The position numbers were made by a program, and so were the translations under genes. The notes under the pieces are model-generated. The model saw only the letters and a list, made by a program, of their open reading frames with translations, made no database searches and had not been told where the DNA came from. From Flavobacterium taihuense (lineage in GTDB: Bacteria; Bacteroidota; Bacteroidia; Flavobacteriales; Flavobacteriaceae), in the NCBI RefSeq assembly GCF_019351435.1, contig NZ_JAHWYN010000015.1, forward strand, positions 51,392 through 115,391: 64,000 nucleotides of DNA, read 5' to 3'. Below are positions 44,491 to 53,157 of this stretch, in pieces (position 1 is the first letter of the stretch; each line of letters opens with the position of its first letter).

Positions 44491-46185
44491 CTACATAAAA
44501 TTAGTCGCAGTTATTTTTGAAATTATATCTTGACACTTAGTTTTATTTTTAAATAAAGTTACAATTATCGCCTTGTCATACTCATTACTAATAACTTTTT
44601 GAAGTATCACAAAAGCATCATTAACTTTAGATTCCATAATACCTAATAAAGTTGGATCGTCGAAATTAAATTTTTCAGTAACATATTTTTTTGTGTTTAT
44701 TGTTTTGTAAACCAATAATGATATTATTCTATTGCCATGAATTAATATACTTTGATCTCTTCCTGAAATTAGAGATTTTTCTTTTTCTTTAATGGCTTGC
44801 TCTATTAATCTTTGAGTACGAACACAATTATAAACATAGCGACCTGTGATTTTTGCATTAAATAATTTTTTATATGGAGCATTTTCTAAATCATCCCATA
44901 TTAATCCTATTTCTCTTTTTAATTGAACTACAATTGAAATGTCATTAGAAGAGCAGGAAAGTGCTGTTGTGCTTTCTATTAAATCAAATGAAATTTGGTC
45001 ATTTTTTTCATACTCTCCTCTACTTATTCTGTAATCTATACCATCAATTAATAATTCTTCTCTTATTCTAGTTTGTTCAAGATCAAATGTTACAAAATCT
45101 CTGTTTTTGACTCTATTTTGAGTATTATTTGCCTTTGTTATTTTTTGTCCAAAATTTTCTTCTGCGTCTTTCAGTTGTATTATTTTAACTGGAACAAAAA
45201 CTTTATCTAATTTCGATGTATCTCCTTCACCAAATTTTCCAATTGAACTAACAGTTTGCGCACCATTTACAATGCTTATATTTTCGCAAATAAATTGACC
45301 CAAGTCTGATGATGCCCCACCAACCATATTTTTTTCTACTGAATCAGCTACTAAAGTTATTCCATTATTATAAAACCAAAAATGTTCTGGATTCTCTTCT
45401 AATGTTTTTGTAATTTCTTTATTAACATCTGTATCTCCTAAAACACCTCTAATGTTTTTTGCAAATAATCTTTTGCGATATTTATCCCACCAACCATAAA
45501 TTTCAACCCCATTTACTTGACCATAATAACCACTATATGGTTCTGTAACTTTTCCAAAATATTTTAATTGTATAGTTTGATCAATTGGCTGAATGTTTTC
45601 CGTTGTATGGACTAAAGAAGAATGAATTCTCTTTTGATTAAAAATAGATAAATAAACTAATTCACTTGCATCATTAAGCTCTTCCAGTAAATCATTAAAA
45701 TCGCGTCTAGAAGGCTCCGCAAGGTTATTAATCCCTGTATAAGTTAAAATTATTTGATATTTGGTTTTAGGGTCGCAAACAGCATTTTGAATTATTATTT
45801 CCTTTTTTTTGACTTTATTGTTGAATCTATCAAATTTAAAGTTTAGTAAATCTTTAATACCACTTATAAACTTTTTTACTTCACCATTTTCAGGTTCACC
45901 TTTACCATTATGAATCCATTTAGATTGAACAAGGTATAAATATTTAGATTGAGCGTCATAGTATATTGCATCTATTCCGTTGTCATTTCCTCCATCAACT
46001 ACTGATTCAGATGCAATTTTCAATGGAACCTGTGTATGATGTTGGATTGAATAGGCGGCTAGTGATCTTGTTAGGAAAAAATTTTCAAGATTTTCTCCTT
46101 TAGCATTAACATCACTCAGATCAATCAAGTCTTTGAATTCTTTTTCGATATGAGTTTTTATATGATTTACGTGTATTTCGCTCAT
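44491..46185 (-). CDS. AIPR-family protein (abortive infection / phage resistance type)
   Basis: A 564-residue protein matching the AIPR family, first linked to abortive phage infection and often found in defence islands. The N-terminal part has a nuclease-like pattern: G-G-N-D-N-G-I-D-A-I-Y with Asp72, then Y-L-V-Q-S-K-W with Gln87 and Lys89, resembling the D-x(n)-Q-x-K core of Mrr-type PD-(D/E)xK enzymes. The central AIPR signature is W-F-Y-N-N-G-I-T-L (about 272-280), S-I-V-N-G-A-Q-T-V (about 310), and K-A-N-N-T-Q-N-R-V. It is a single gene without modification enzyme or antitoxin nearby. Its A/T-rich codon use matches the region. Defence role is inferred from the family. Confidence 0.85.
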   Translation of the reverse strand: MSEIHVNHIKTHIEKEFKDLIDLSDVNAKGENLENFFLTRSLAAYSIQHHTQVPLKIASESVVDGGNDNGIDAIYYDAQSKYLYLVQSKWIHNGKGEPENGEVKKFISGIKDLLNFKFDRFNNKVKKKEIIIQNAVCDPKTKYQIILTYTGINNLAEPSRRDFNDLLEELNDASELVYLSIFNQKRIHSSLVHTTENIQPIDQTIQLKYFGKVTEPYSGYYGQVNGVEIYGWWDKYRKRLFAKNIRGVLGDTDVNKEITKTLEENPEHFWFYNNGITLVADSVEKNMVGGASSDLGQFICENISIVNGAQTVSSIGKFGEGDTSKLDKVFVPVKIIQLKDAEENFGQKITKANNTQNRVKNRDFVTFDLEQTRIREELLIDGIDYRISRGEYEKNDQISFDLIESTTALSCSSNDISIVVQLKREIGLIWDDLENAPYKKLFNAKITGRYVYNCVRTQRLIEQAIKEKEKSLISGRDQSILIHGNRIISLLVYKTINTKKYVTEKFNFDDPTLLGIMESKVNDAFVILQKVISNEYDKAIIVTLFKNKTKCQDIISKITATNFM

Positions 46186-46261
46186 TTTTTCTGTAATTGT
46201 GGCTAACTAGCGCGAGACTATCCAAATTGGGATATTATGCTAAGTTTTGCTTTGTATTTCT

Positions 46262-46269
46262 CAAATATA
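46262..46269 (-). promoter_or_regulatory. Putative -7 box of the AIPR gene
   Basis: On the minus strand TATATTTG matches the -7 consensus, about 77 bases before the start at 46185. No clear -33 TTG. Confidence 0.35.
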
Positions 46270-46317
46270 TAGCTTTTTTTACCAGAAATTATAGACTTAA
46301 TGAAAAACTGTTTGGTG

Positions 46318-47589
46318 TTACACCTCCCCTTTCGTTCTTTTCTCAGGCCTAATAATCATACGCAATGATTGATCTTTGGAGAAGTAAGCAATCATCCAAT
46401 GGTAAAAGGTATTGATTCGGTTGCGGTAGGTTATTAAGGACATTAGATGCACGAATAACCAAATCATCCAAGCGAAAAAGCCATTGAAATGCATTTTTGG
46501 TTTTGGTAAATCGACTACAGCTTTGTTTTTTCCAATGATGGCCATAGAACCTTTGTCATTGTATTTGAAGGGTTTTAATGGTTTGTTTTGAACCATTAAT
46601 TTGAAGTTCTCTGCCAGATTCACTCCTTGCTGTATGGCTACTTGCGCTACTTGAGGGTGACCTCCCGGGAAATCTACATCATTGAGTTGGATGCAGGTAT
46701 CGCCAATAGCGTAGATGTTTTCGGTAGCGTTTACTTTGTTGAAAGCATCGGTAGCCATTCGCTTGCCACGACCGTAACTTTCTATCGGGATTCCTTCAAA
46801 TTCCCTCGCTGAAACTCCTGCCGCCCAAATTAGGTTTTTGGTTTGTATGGTTTTTCCATCGGCAAAGAAAACAGTATCGTCTTTGTAATCGACCACTCGG
46901 GTGTTTAGTTTGACAACGACGCCAAGTTGCGTCACTGCTTCGAGCGTATCCGCTTGTGACTCCAAGCTCATAGGCGACAGTAAGGCATCTCCTCCATCGA
47001 TTAAATAAATATTGCTGGCGGAGGTTTGTAATTCGGGGTATTCTTTGAGTAAAATGTTTTTTCGCATCTCGGCAAACATTCCGGAAACTTCCACTCCTGT
47101 TGGGCCTCCTCCAACGACTACAATGGTCAAATGCTTTCTGCGTTCGTGGATGTCTTTGCAAATGGCGGCTTTTTCCAGGTTTTTCAATAAGGCATTGCGC
47201 ATTTCGATGGCATCATTGAGGGTTTTCATCGGAATGGCATTTTTCTTGACATTTTCCATGCCAAAATAACTGGTTTCGGCTCCCGTTGCAAACACCAAGT
47301 GGTCGTACTGCAACTCGCCATTATTGAGGATGATTTTGTTTTCGGTTGGAATTACTTTTTGCAATTCGCCCAAACGGAATTGCAGGTTCTTTTTACCTGC
47401 AAAAAACTTTCGGAATGGGTAACTGATACTTGAGGGTTCCAAAAAGCCTGTGGCAACCTGATAGATGAGTGGCGGAAAGAAATTATAATTGTTTTTGTCA
47501 ACAAGGGTTACTTCAATTCCTTTTTGGTTGGTGAGTTCCTTGGCTAAATTAATTCCAGCGAAACCGCCGCCTATGATTACTATTTGCAT
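46318..47589 (-). CDS. ndh: Type II NADH dehydrogenase (NDH-2)
   Basis: A 423-residue flavoprotein that passes electrons from NADH to the quinone pool without pumping protons. FAD-binding Rossmann motif I-I-G-G-G-F-A-G-I-N-L-A at the very N-terminus, NADH-binding V-V-V-G-G-G-P-T-G-V-E-V-S-G at about 160, and the FAD-contact Y-A-I-G-D-T at about 294. A C-terminal amphipathic/hydrophobic helix (F-A-W-M-I-W-L-F-V-H-L-M, about 375) should anchor it to the inner membrane. The final nine codons are repeated as a remnant at 42656-42685. A 12-base inverted repeat lies just before the start. Confidence 0.93.
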   Translation of the reverse strand: MQIVIIGGGFAGINLAKELTNQKGIEVTLVDKNNYNFFPPLIYQVATGFLEPSSISYPFRKFFAGKKNLQFRLGELQKVIPTENKIILNNGELQYDHLVFATGAETSYFGMENVKKNAIPMKTLNDAIEMRNALLKNLEKAAICKDIHERRKHLTIVVVGGGPTGVEVSGMFAEMRKNILLKEYPELQTSASNIYLIDGGDALLSPMSLESQADTLEAVTQLGVVVKLNTRVVDYKDDTVFFADGKTIQTKNLIWAAGVSAREFEGIPIESYGRGKRMATDAFNKVNATENIYAIGDTCIQLNDVDFPGGHPQVAQVAIQQGVNLAENFKLMVQNKPLKPFKYNDKGSMAIIGKNKAVVDLPKPKMHFNGFFAWMIWLFVHLMSLITYRNRINTFYHWMIAYFSKDQSLRMIIRPEKRTKGEV

Positions 47590-47595
47590 ATTGAG

Positions 47596-47637
47596 ACTTT
47601 TATGAGAAAGATTATTTTAATACGATCTCATAAAAGT
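47596..47637. repeat. 12-base inverted repeat between the DEAD helicase gene and ndh
   Basis: ACTTTTATGAGA (47596-47607) and TCTCATAAAAGT (47626-47637) are perfect complements around an 18-base loop, seven bases before the ndh start and 24 bases after the end of the helicase gene. It could be a terminator for the helicase or an operator/leader element of ndh. Confidence 0.6.
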
Positions 47638-47660
47638 ACAATTTATATTAGGCGCAAATG

Positions 47661-48995
47661 TTAGTTTTTGAATTTTTTAACAGGCTTTTCTGTAATTTCA
47701 GTTTTGTTTTGCAACATATAATTGGCTAACAATTTTTCAATCAATTCGTCTTTGGTCAGGTGATGAAAAATGGTTTTTATTTTTGTCTTTAATTCGGTAT
47801 CCACGTCGTGATTGGGTTTGGTTTTGAAGATTTGCTTCGCCCACAAAAGCGTGTTGTTCTCTTCGATACTTGCAACAGACGGTTTTTTGTATTTGGTAAA
47901 CTGGATTCCCAATTCTTTTTCAAAATCGGCAATTTCTCCCACTTCTTCGGGTTGTAAGATAGTCAGCGAAAGTCCTTTGCCACCTGCCCTAGCCGTCCTT
48001 CCGCTACGGTGAACATAATTTTCATAGGTGTCAGGCAAATGATAATTGACAACATAAGCCATTTCTTTTACGTCAATTCCCCTTGCGGCCAAATCGGTTG
48101 CCACCAAAATATTGATGTGCCCTTCACGAAATTGCTCCATGATTCGGTCACGGATTCCTTGTGACAAACTTCCATGCAAAGCTCCAGAAGAAAATCTGTT
48201 GATTGCCAAGTTTTTGGCTAGTTTATTGACAGCAGCTTTAGTTTTACAAAAAATAATACCGCGTTCTCCATCTTTGGAATTCAGGAAATGCATTAAAACA
48301 TCCAGTTTTTCTATAGGATCTACCACAATATAGTTGTGATCAATCCCTTGGTTACCGACAGTTTCCATACTCGCGCTTACCTGAACTACGTTTTTGTTTA
48401 AGTAATTCTGCACTAATTGCTTAATAGTTCCAGGCATAGTCGCCGAAAACAAAAAGGTTCTGTAGGTTTTGGGTAATTCGGTTATGATTTCGTCCAAGGC
48501 ATCTTTAAGAATAGAAACCATTTCATCGGCTTCATCGAGAACGAGAAATTTGGTTTCTTTTAGGCTAATGGCTTTACGTTGCAACAAATCGATCAAACGA
48601 CCCGGTGTCGCCACGATAATATGTGTTGGTGCTTTTAATCGTTCGATTTGTGGTTTGATTGGGATTCCGCCACAAACGGCTGCTATGGAAACTTCAGGAA
48701 GGTATTTGGCATAACTTTCCAGATTATTGAAAATTTGTTGTCCCAATTCTCTTGTAGGCACCAATATTACGGCTTGTACTGTTGGTACTTGCGTATCAAT
48801 TAATTGCAATAAAGGCAATCCAAAAGCAGCGGTTTTTCCCGTTCCTGTTTTGGCAAGTCCCACGATATCGGTAGTGTTTGCTAACAATAGCGGAATGGTT
48901 TTTTGCTGAATTTCGGTTGGGGTTACAATTCCCATTTCGGTAATCGCTTTTAGTATTCCTGTTGAAACTCCTAAATCTGAGAATTGTGTTGACAT
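47661..48995 (-). CDS. DEAD-box RNA helicase
   Basis: A 444-residue ATP-dependent RNA helicase, one RecA-like pair with a short extension. Motifs in order: Q motif (F-S-D-L-G near start, and T-P-T-E-I-Q), Walker A A-K-T-G-T-G-K-T (about 44-51), P-T-R-E-L, A-T-P-G-R, V-L-D-E-A-D (motif II), S-A-T (motif III), then in domain 2 I-I-F-C-K-T, A-T-D-L-A-A-R-G-I-D and H-R-S-G-R-T-A-R-A-G. The C-terminal tail is basic. Resembles the RhlE/DbpA group; specific role (rRNA maturation, cold adaptation or mRNA turnover) cannot be decided. Separate from the second helicase gene by a 198-base gap holding repeats. Confidence 0.94.
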   Translation of the reverse strand: MSTQFSDLGVSTGILKAITEMGIVTPTEIQQKTIPLLLANTTDIVGLAKTGTGKTAAFGLPLLQLIDTQVPTVQAVILVPTRELGQQIFNNLESYAKYLPEVSIAAVCGGIPIKPQIERLKAPTHIIVATPGRLIDLLQRKAISLKETKFLVLDEADEMVSILKDALDEIITELPKTYRTFLFSATMPGTIKQLVQNYLNKNVVQVSASMETVGNQGIDHNYIVVDPIEKLDVLMHFLNSKDGERGIIFCKTKAAVNKLAKNLAINRFSSGALHGSLSQGIRDRIMEQFREGHINILVATDLAARGIDVKEMAYVVNYHLPDTYENYVHRSGRTARAGGKGLSLTILQPEEVGEIADFEKELGIQFTKYKKPSVASIEENNTLLWAKQIFKTKPNHDVDTELKTKIKTIFHHLTKDELIEKLLANYMLQNKTEITEKPVKKFKN

Positions 48996-49045
48996 GCTTT
49001 TTGTTTTTTAATTGTAAAATGCTTTTGAATAGCAGAATGTTGTTT

Positions 49046-49122
49046 TAGCCCCGATAGAAGCGGTATCCTTTTCTTGCCACCTTAGGCAAGGAAAGATATA
49101 GCGGATAGCGGGAAATAGCTCC
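49046..49122. repeat. Dispersed intergenic repeat, family A, copy 2
   Basis: Starts TAGCCCCGATAGAAGCGGTA and ends GCGGATAGCGGGAAATAGCTCC, with an internal hairpin TCTTGCC...GGCAAG. Same ends as copy 1 at 30039-30107 with a different core, so the ends are conserved and the middle varies as a stem-loop. Confidence 0.75.
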
Positions 49123-49147
49123 TAAAAATTATTTATATAAATCAAAA

Positions 49148-49173
49148 TAGAGACACATTGTATTGCGTCTCTA
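49148..49173. repeat. Small palindrome TAGAGAC...GTCTCTA
   Basis: TAGAGACACATTG / TATTGCGTCTCTA forms a 7-base outer stem with an A/T-rich loop. A GTAGAGACGCAAT-type palindrome is a known common motif between genes of Flavobacteria. It lies just past the end of the helicase gene and could act as its terminator. Confidence 0.6.
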
Positions 49174-49193
49174 CGTTGAAATTTGATCTTTTA

Positions 49194-50732
49194 TTAATCG
49201 AGTTCGTTCATGACTTTTTCACGGTATTTTTTACCTATTAATAAAGTCATTTTTAGCTTATAATCCTCCATCAACCATTCTCTGTAGTTCTTGCTACATT
49301 GACTAAGGCATTTTGAAAAACGTTTGACACGGTATTCGATATCGGCTTCCAATTCTTTTGAAAGCGCTTTGGCTTCCTGTAATTCTTCGGTATTGTCCAC
49401 ACACATGGCGGCATGTTGGTCAATGGATTTTTCTAAAACTACTTTGGATCTTAAGTTCTGAGCAATAGCTAGTTTGTGTTCTTCATCTACATCAAAAGTT
49501 ACGTCGGCTGTTTTGCTAAACTTGGCTCTCAATTCCGGTGGCATCGTGTATTTGAAATGCAATTCGATTTCGCTGTCGTCTCTTAAATTCTCCAAGTAAA
49601 ACTCAGGAGATTTAAAGATATGTTGCCAATTGACAGGATCACTCCACAATCCAAAACGAGCGGCATTATTTCCTAAATCAATTACCGAAAACTCATCTTT
49701 ATTAGGCAGTTTTCGAGAACCACGACCTATCATTTGAAAATACAAAGTCAATGATTTGGTTGCTCTGTTCAAAATAATCGTTTCAACAGTTGGTTCATCA
49801 AAACCAGTTGTAAGAATCCCTACCGAGGTAAGAATTGCATCCGGAGTGTGCTTGAACCAATGCAGAATTTCTTTTCGCTCTTCGTTACTGCTAGTGTTAT
49901 CCAAGTGACGAATTCCATATCCTGCTTCTCTAAAAGTCTCATACACATATAAGGATGTGTTGATTCCATTGTTGAAAATCAGGGTCTTTTTACCTAAAGA
50001 TTTCTCGGTATATGCATGCAATAATTTTTCTTGCATCGCCATATTAGTATATAAATCATCAGAAGATTTTACGGTGTAATCTCCGTTGATACCTACTTTT
50101 AAAGATGTTAATCCAACATCATAACTATAGGTAATGGCTTTTGCCAAGAAGCCATTTTCAATTAATGAGCTAATAGTGTCTCCCACAATTAGTTCATCAT
50201 AACTTTGGTGCATTGGTAATTTTATGTTTGAACTCAAAGGAGTAGCAGTTACTCCAAGTATAAATGCATTTTTGAATGATTTTAACAACTTTCTAAAGGA
50301 ATTGTAATGCGCCTCATCGATAATCACCAAACCAATATTGTCTAAATGTAGTTTTTCGTCATTGATACGGTTTTTCAAAGTCTCCACCATTGCCACAAAG
50401 CAAGAATAGTCATTTTGGTCCGGAAGTTCTTTTACTTTGCTGTTGATGATTTTGTTTTTTACGTCAAATCCTTTCAACATTTTAGAGGTTTGTTTGCACA
50501 ACTCGATACGGTGTGTAAGTACCACCACTTTTTTGTTGTGTTGGGATAAATAACGGCGAACGATTTCAGAAAAAATTACAGTTTTTCCTCCACCAGTAGG
50601 CAATTGGTATAATAAATGATGTTGTGCAGGGGCATTGTCGATACGCTCAAATATGGCGTCAATGTCTCCTTTTTGGTAAGCGTAAAGTTCTTTTTTGGCT
50701 TCAATTTCAATTTCTAAAGTCTCTTGATGCAT
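49194..50732 (-). CDS. DEAD/DEAH-type helicase (SF2, restriction-enzyme/UvrB-like)
   Basis: A 512-residue SF2 helicase. Motifs: Walker A Q-L-P-T-G-G-G-K-T (about 45-52), T-H-R-I-E-L, motif II V-I-I-D-E-A-H (about 132-138), G-V-T-A-T-P (motif III), then domain 2 with I-F-N-N-G-I, I-L-T-S-V-G-I-L-T-T-G-F-D-E-P and motif VI Q-M-I-G-R-G-S-R. This pattern fits the res-subunit/XPB-like group that tracks along DNA. The tail (about 400-512) is helical with E-L-E-A-D-I-E-Y-R-V-K-R-F and a cysteine pair C-L-S-Q-C; no nuclease domain. Function unknown, perhaps DNA repair. Alone, minus strand. Confidence 0.87.
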   Translation of the reverse strand: MHQETLEIEIEAKKELYAYQKGDIDAIFERIDNAPAQHHLLYQLPTGGGKTVIFSEIVRRYLSQHNKKVVVLTHRIELCKQTSKMLKGFDVKNKIINSKVKELPDQNDYSCFVAMVETLKNRINDEKLHLDNIGLVIIDEAHYNSFRKLLKSFKNAFILGVTATPLSSNIKLPMHQSYDELIVGDTISSLIENGFLAKAITYSYDVGLTSLKVGINGDYTVKSSDDLYTNMAMQEKLLHAYTEKSLGKKTLIFNNGINTSLYVYETFREAGYGIRHLDNTSSNEERKEILHWFKHTPDAILTSVGILTTGFDEPTVETIILNRATKSLTLYFQMIGRGSRKLPNKDEFSVIDLGNNAARFGLWSDPVNWQHIFKSPEFYLENLRDDSEIELHFKYTMPPELRAKFSKTADVTFDVDEEHKLAIAQNLRSKVVLEKSIDQHAAMCVDNTEELQEAKALSKELEADIEYRVKRFSKCLSQCSKNYREWLMEDYKLKMTLLIGKKYREKVMNELD

Positions 50733-50841
50733 TGTATATTTTTGGATTTTTGCAAAAATACGCCTAAAAAAGAGTTATTCAGCCAATTTTTTTTAAAAAT
50801 ATATAGGAAGGATTAAATAAGATTGTTTCTAAATTTAACAT

Positions 50842-51375
50842 CTAGTCCTCTAAAAGTTCGATATTTGTTTTGAAATCAGCGACATTCTTCCATTTTTGAT
50901 CTGAAGCTTCATCGCTAATGGCGATTAATCGATTTTTGAATTCATTGAAAATTCCACTTGAAATGATGAATTTTGAGGCTTGTTCGAATGAATTAAACAT
51001 ACTTTTATAAAATAATTCTTGCTTTATGATGTTTTCTGAAGCAAAAGTTTGTGCAATTTCGATATTATAAAGCATCACATCGGCAATAACAAAGGGATCT
51101 ACACCCAAAAGTATAAAATGCTTGATGTATTTTTGGGCTACCGAGCGTCTCATTTTTGGCTTTTTTCTTTTGCCTTTAGTTTGCAGTGGAAAATATTCAT
51201 GCGAAATTTTGAGTTTACATTCCTTAAGCAGTGTTTCCTCTTTTGGATTGAAAACAAAATTGTAATAGACTTTTACGGGAGAGAACTTTTCATACAACTC
51301 AAGAATTTGCTCTTCTAATTGCTCTTTAGTGAGTTCATTCAAATATTTTTTTAAATCGCGCTTGCTCATTTTCAA
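50842..51375 (-). CDS. DUF6155-like protein
   Basis: A 177-residue basic protein starting K-R-D-L-K-K-Y-L-N-E-L-T-K-E-Q-L-E-E-Q-I-L-E, then F-N-P-K-E-E and K-K-P-K-M-R-R-S-V-A-Q-K-Y-I-K-H-F, followed by helices. This layout matches a family of unknown function (DUF6155) that I recognise by the start and the R-R-S-V-A-Q-K-Y-I-K-H-F block. All-helical, no signal peptide, no catalytic motif visible. A second ATG two codons in is a possible start. It is divergent from the DUF3817 gene. Confidence 0.7.
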   Translation of the reverse strand: MKMSKRDLKKYLNELTKEQLEEQILELYEKFSPVKVYYNFVFNPKEETLLKECKLKISHEYFPLQTKGKRKKPKMRRSVAQKYIKHFILLGVDPFVIADVMLYNIEIAQTFASENIIKQELFYKSMFNSFEQASKFIISSGIFNEFKNRLIAISDEASDQKWKNVADFKTNIELLED

Positions 51376-51474
51376 AGTTTAAGAATACAAAAGTAATTTA
51401 CTTTGGTATTGAATACCGCAATAATGGATGTTATTACTTAATTTTGCCCCTTATAATTGCAAAAACAACTACAA

Positions 51475-51750
51475 ATGCTTAAAATTTTCAAGGTTACTGC
51501 CATTTTAGAAGGTATCTCTTATTTGGTTTTATTTTCGAATATGCTTTTTATTAAACCAACAAATATGGAACTTTACAAAACATTGCTGTATCCTATCGGA
51601 ATGAGTCATGGTGTATTATTTATAGGTTATGTTTTATTGGCTTTTTTGTTGAGAAAGTCTCAAAATTGGAATTATAAAGTCTTTGGGATTATATTGATTG
51701 CATCTTTATTGCCGTTTGGAACTTTTTATATCGAGAAAAAATATTTGTAA
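51475..51750 (+). CDS. DUF3817 membrane protein
   Basis: A roughly 91-residue inner-membrane protein from the ATG at 51475; the TTG at 51457 would add six residues and is less likely. Three hydrophobic stretches; the family marks are E-G-I-S-Y-L-V-L-F, P-I-G-M-S-H-G-V-L-F and a third segment near the C-terminus with P-F-G-T-F-Y-I-E-K-K. DUF3817 proteins are small integral-membrane proteins of unknown function. The mechanosensitive channel gene starts three bases later, so the two are one operon; a linked membrane-stress role is possible but only inferred. Confidence 0.85.
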   Translation: MLKIFKVTAILEGISYLVLFSNMLFIKPTNMELYKTLLYPIGMSHGVLFIGYVLLAFLLRKSQNWNYKVFGIILIASLLPFGTFYIEKKYL

Positions 51751-51753
51751 AAT

Positions 51754-53010
51754 ATGAACAAACTCATTCATTCCATTTTTAGCTTCCTCTACCCTATTTT
51801 CAGAGATTGGGGAATGAGCAGAACTTCTTCGACTTATCTGAGTTTGTTTTTCAATACTATTTTGCTTTGTTTTTTAGCTTATGCATTGTATGTGGTTTTC
51901 CGATTTATATTGGTAACTATCATGGCTCTTGTCGCTCAAAGAACCAAAACGAAGTTTGATGATTTATTGGTGACCAATAAAACGGCTAAGTATATTGCTT
52001 ATTTGGTTCCGTTGTTTTTTGTATTTAGATCTGTACCAGTGATTTTGGATAAATTTGAATACTGGGAAAGCATCTTTGGTAAAGCGGTTGGGGTTTATAT
52101 CGTTTTGCTGATTTTATGGATTATCAGAACCATTTTTAATTCTCTACGTGATTATTTAAAATTAATGCCAAGATACAGCGATAAGCCTATCGACAGTTTC
52201 ATTCAGGTTATCATGATTGTGCTGTGGATGTTTGGAATTGCGCTGATTATTTCGAAGCTTTTTGATATTGACCAAAAGGAATTGTTAACTATTTTGGGAG
52301 CTGTTTCGGCAGTGATTATTTTGGTTTTTAGAGATACAATACTTGGCTTTGTAGCTAGTGTTCAAGTGGCAATAAACGACATGGTACGCATTGGTGACTG
52401 GATTACGATGGATCGTTATGGCGCCGATGGGGATGTGATAGAAATCAATCTGGCTACCGTAAAAGTTCGAAACTTTGACAATACAACCACTACGATTCCA
52501 ACCTATAGTTTGAGTTCCGACTCTTTTCAAAACTGGAGAGGAATGCTCAACTCTGACGGAAGGCGTATCAAGCGACATATTATTATCAAAGCAAGCAGTA
52601 TTCGTTTTCTAGAAGATCAGGAACTCCTTGATTTAAAAAAAATAGATCTTCTAACTTCTTATATTAATCTTCGAAAAAGCGAAATTGACAACTACAATTT
52701 AGGAAATAAAATTGATAAAACTCTGTCTATAAATGGTCGCAACTTAACCAACCTAGGTTTGTTCCGAAAATACATTACCCAATACCTACAGCAATATCCT
52801 GGATTGAATAAAGAAATGCTAATGCTTTGCAGACAATTACAACCCACTCCGTATGGTGTTCCTCTGGAGATTTATGCTTTTTCTAAAGACAAACGTTTTG
52901 AAAATTATGAATACATCCAATCGGACATATTTGATCATATTATTGCTTCAGTTTCTTACTTTGATTTGGAAATTTTTGTAATGCCATCTGAAAATGTTGT
53001 TAAGTCCTAG
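51754..53010 (+). CDS. Mechanosensitive ion channel, YbdG-like
   Basis: A 418-residue MscS-family channel of the YbdG type. About five membrane segments fill residues 20-210; the conserved channel region follows with V-I-I-L-V-F-R-D-T-I-L-G-F-V-A-S-V-Q as the pore helix and R-I-G-D-W-I-T-M-D-R-Y-G-A-D-G-D-V as the start of the beta domain. V-R-N-F-D-N-T-T-T-T-I-P-T-Y and N-W-R-G-M close to G-R-R-I-K-R are specific marks of YbdG. It should open on membrane tension in osmotic down-shock. Co-operonic with the DUF3817 gene. A long hairpin follows. Confidence 0.92.
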   Translation: MNKLIHSIFSFLYPIFRDWGMSRTSSTYLSLFFNTILLCFLAYALYVVFRFILVTIMALVAQRTKTKFDDLLVTNKTAKYIAYLVPLFFVFRSVPVILDKFEYWESIFGKAVGVYIVLLILWIIRTIFNSLRDYLKLMPRYSDKPIDSFIQVIMIVLWMFGIALIISKLFDIDQKELLTILGAVSAVIILVFRDTILGFVASVQVAINDMVRIGDWITMDRYGADGDVIEINLATVKVRNFDNTTTTIPTYSLSSDSFQNWRGMLNSDGRRIKRHIIIKASSIRFLEDQELLDLKKIDLLTSYINLRKSEIDNYNLGNKIDKTLSINGRNLTNLGLFRKYITQYLQQYPGLNKEMLMLCRQLQPTPYGVPLEIYAFSKDKRFENYEYIQSDIFDHIIASVSYFDLEIFVMPSENVVKS

Positions 53011-53034
53011 AATAAGACCGAATTAAAAAAAAAT

Positions 53035-53093
53035 AATCTGCTTAAATCTACTGAATTTGAATGCAATGCAAATTCAATAGATTTAAGCAGATT
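53035..53093. terminator. Long hairpin between convergent genes
   Basis: 25-base arms, AATCTGCTTAAATCTACTGA... (53035-53059) and its complement (53069-53093), with a single mismatch around a nine-base loop. Followed by T residues on both sides. Ends both the channel operon and the minus-strand thioesterase gene. Confidence 0.85.
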
Positions 53094-53157
53094 TTATTAA
53101 TTATTTAAAGTTATTAAAGATTCAGAAACTCAGCGACTCAGAAACTTAGTCTCTCTT

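Noticed and set aside
47812..48909. Several plus-strand frames opposite the DEAD-box helicase.
   Set aside because: All are antisense shadows; the minus-strand frame has every helicase motif.
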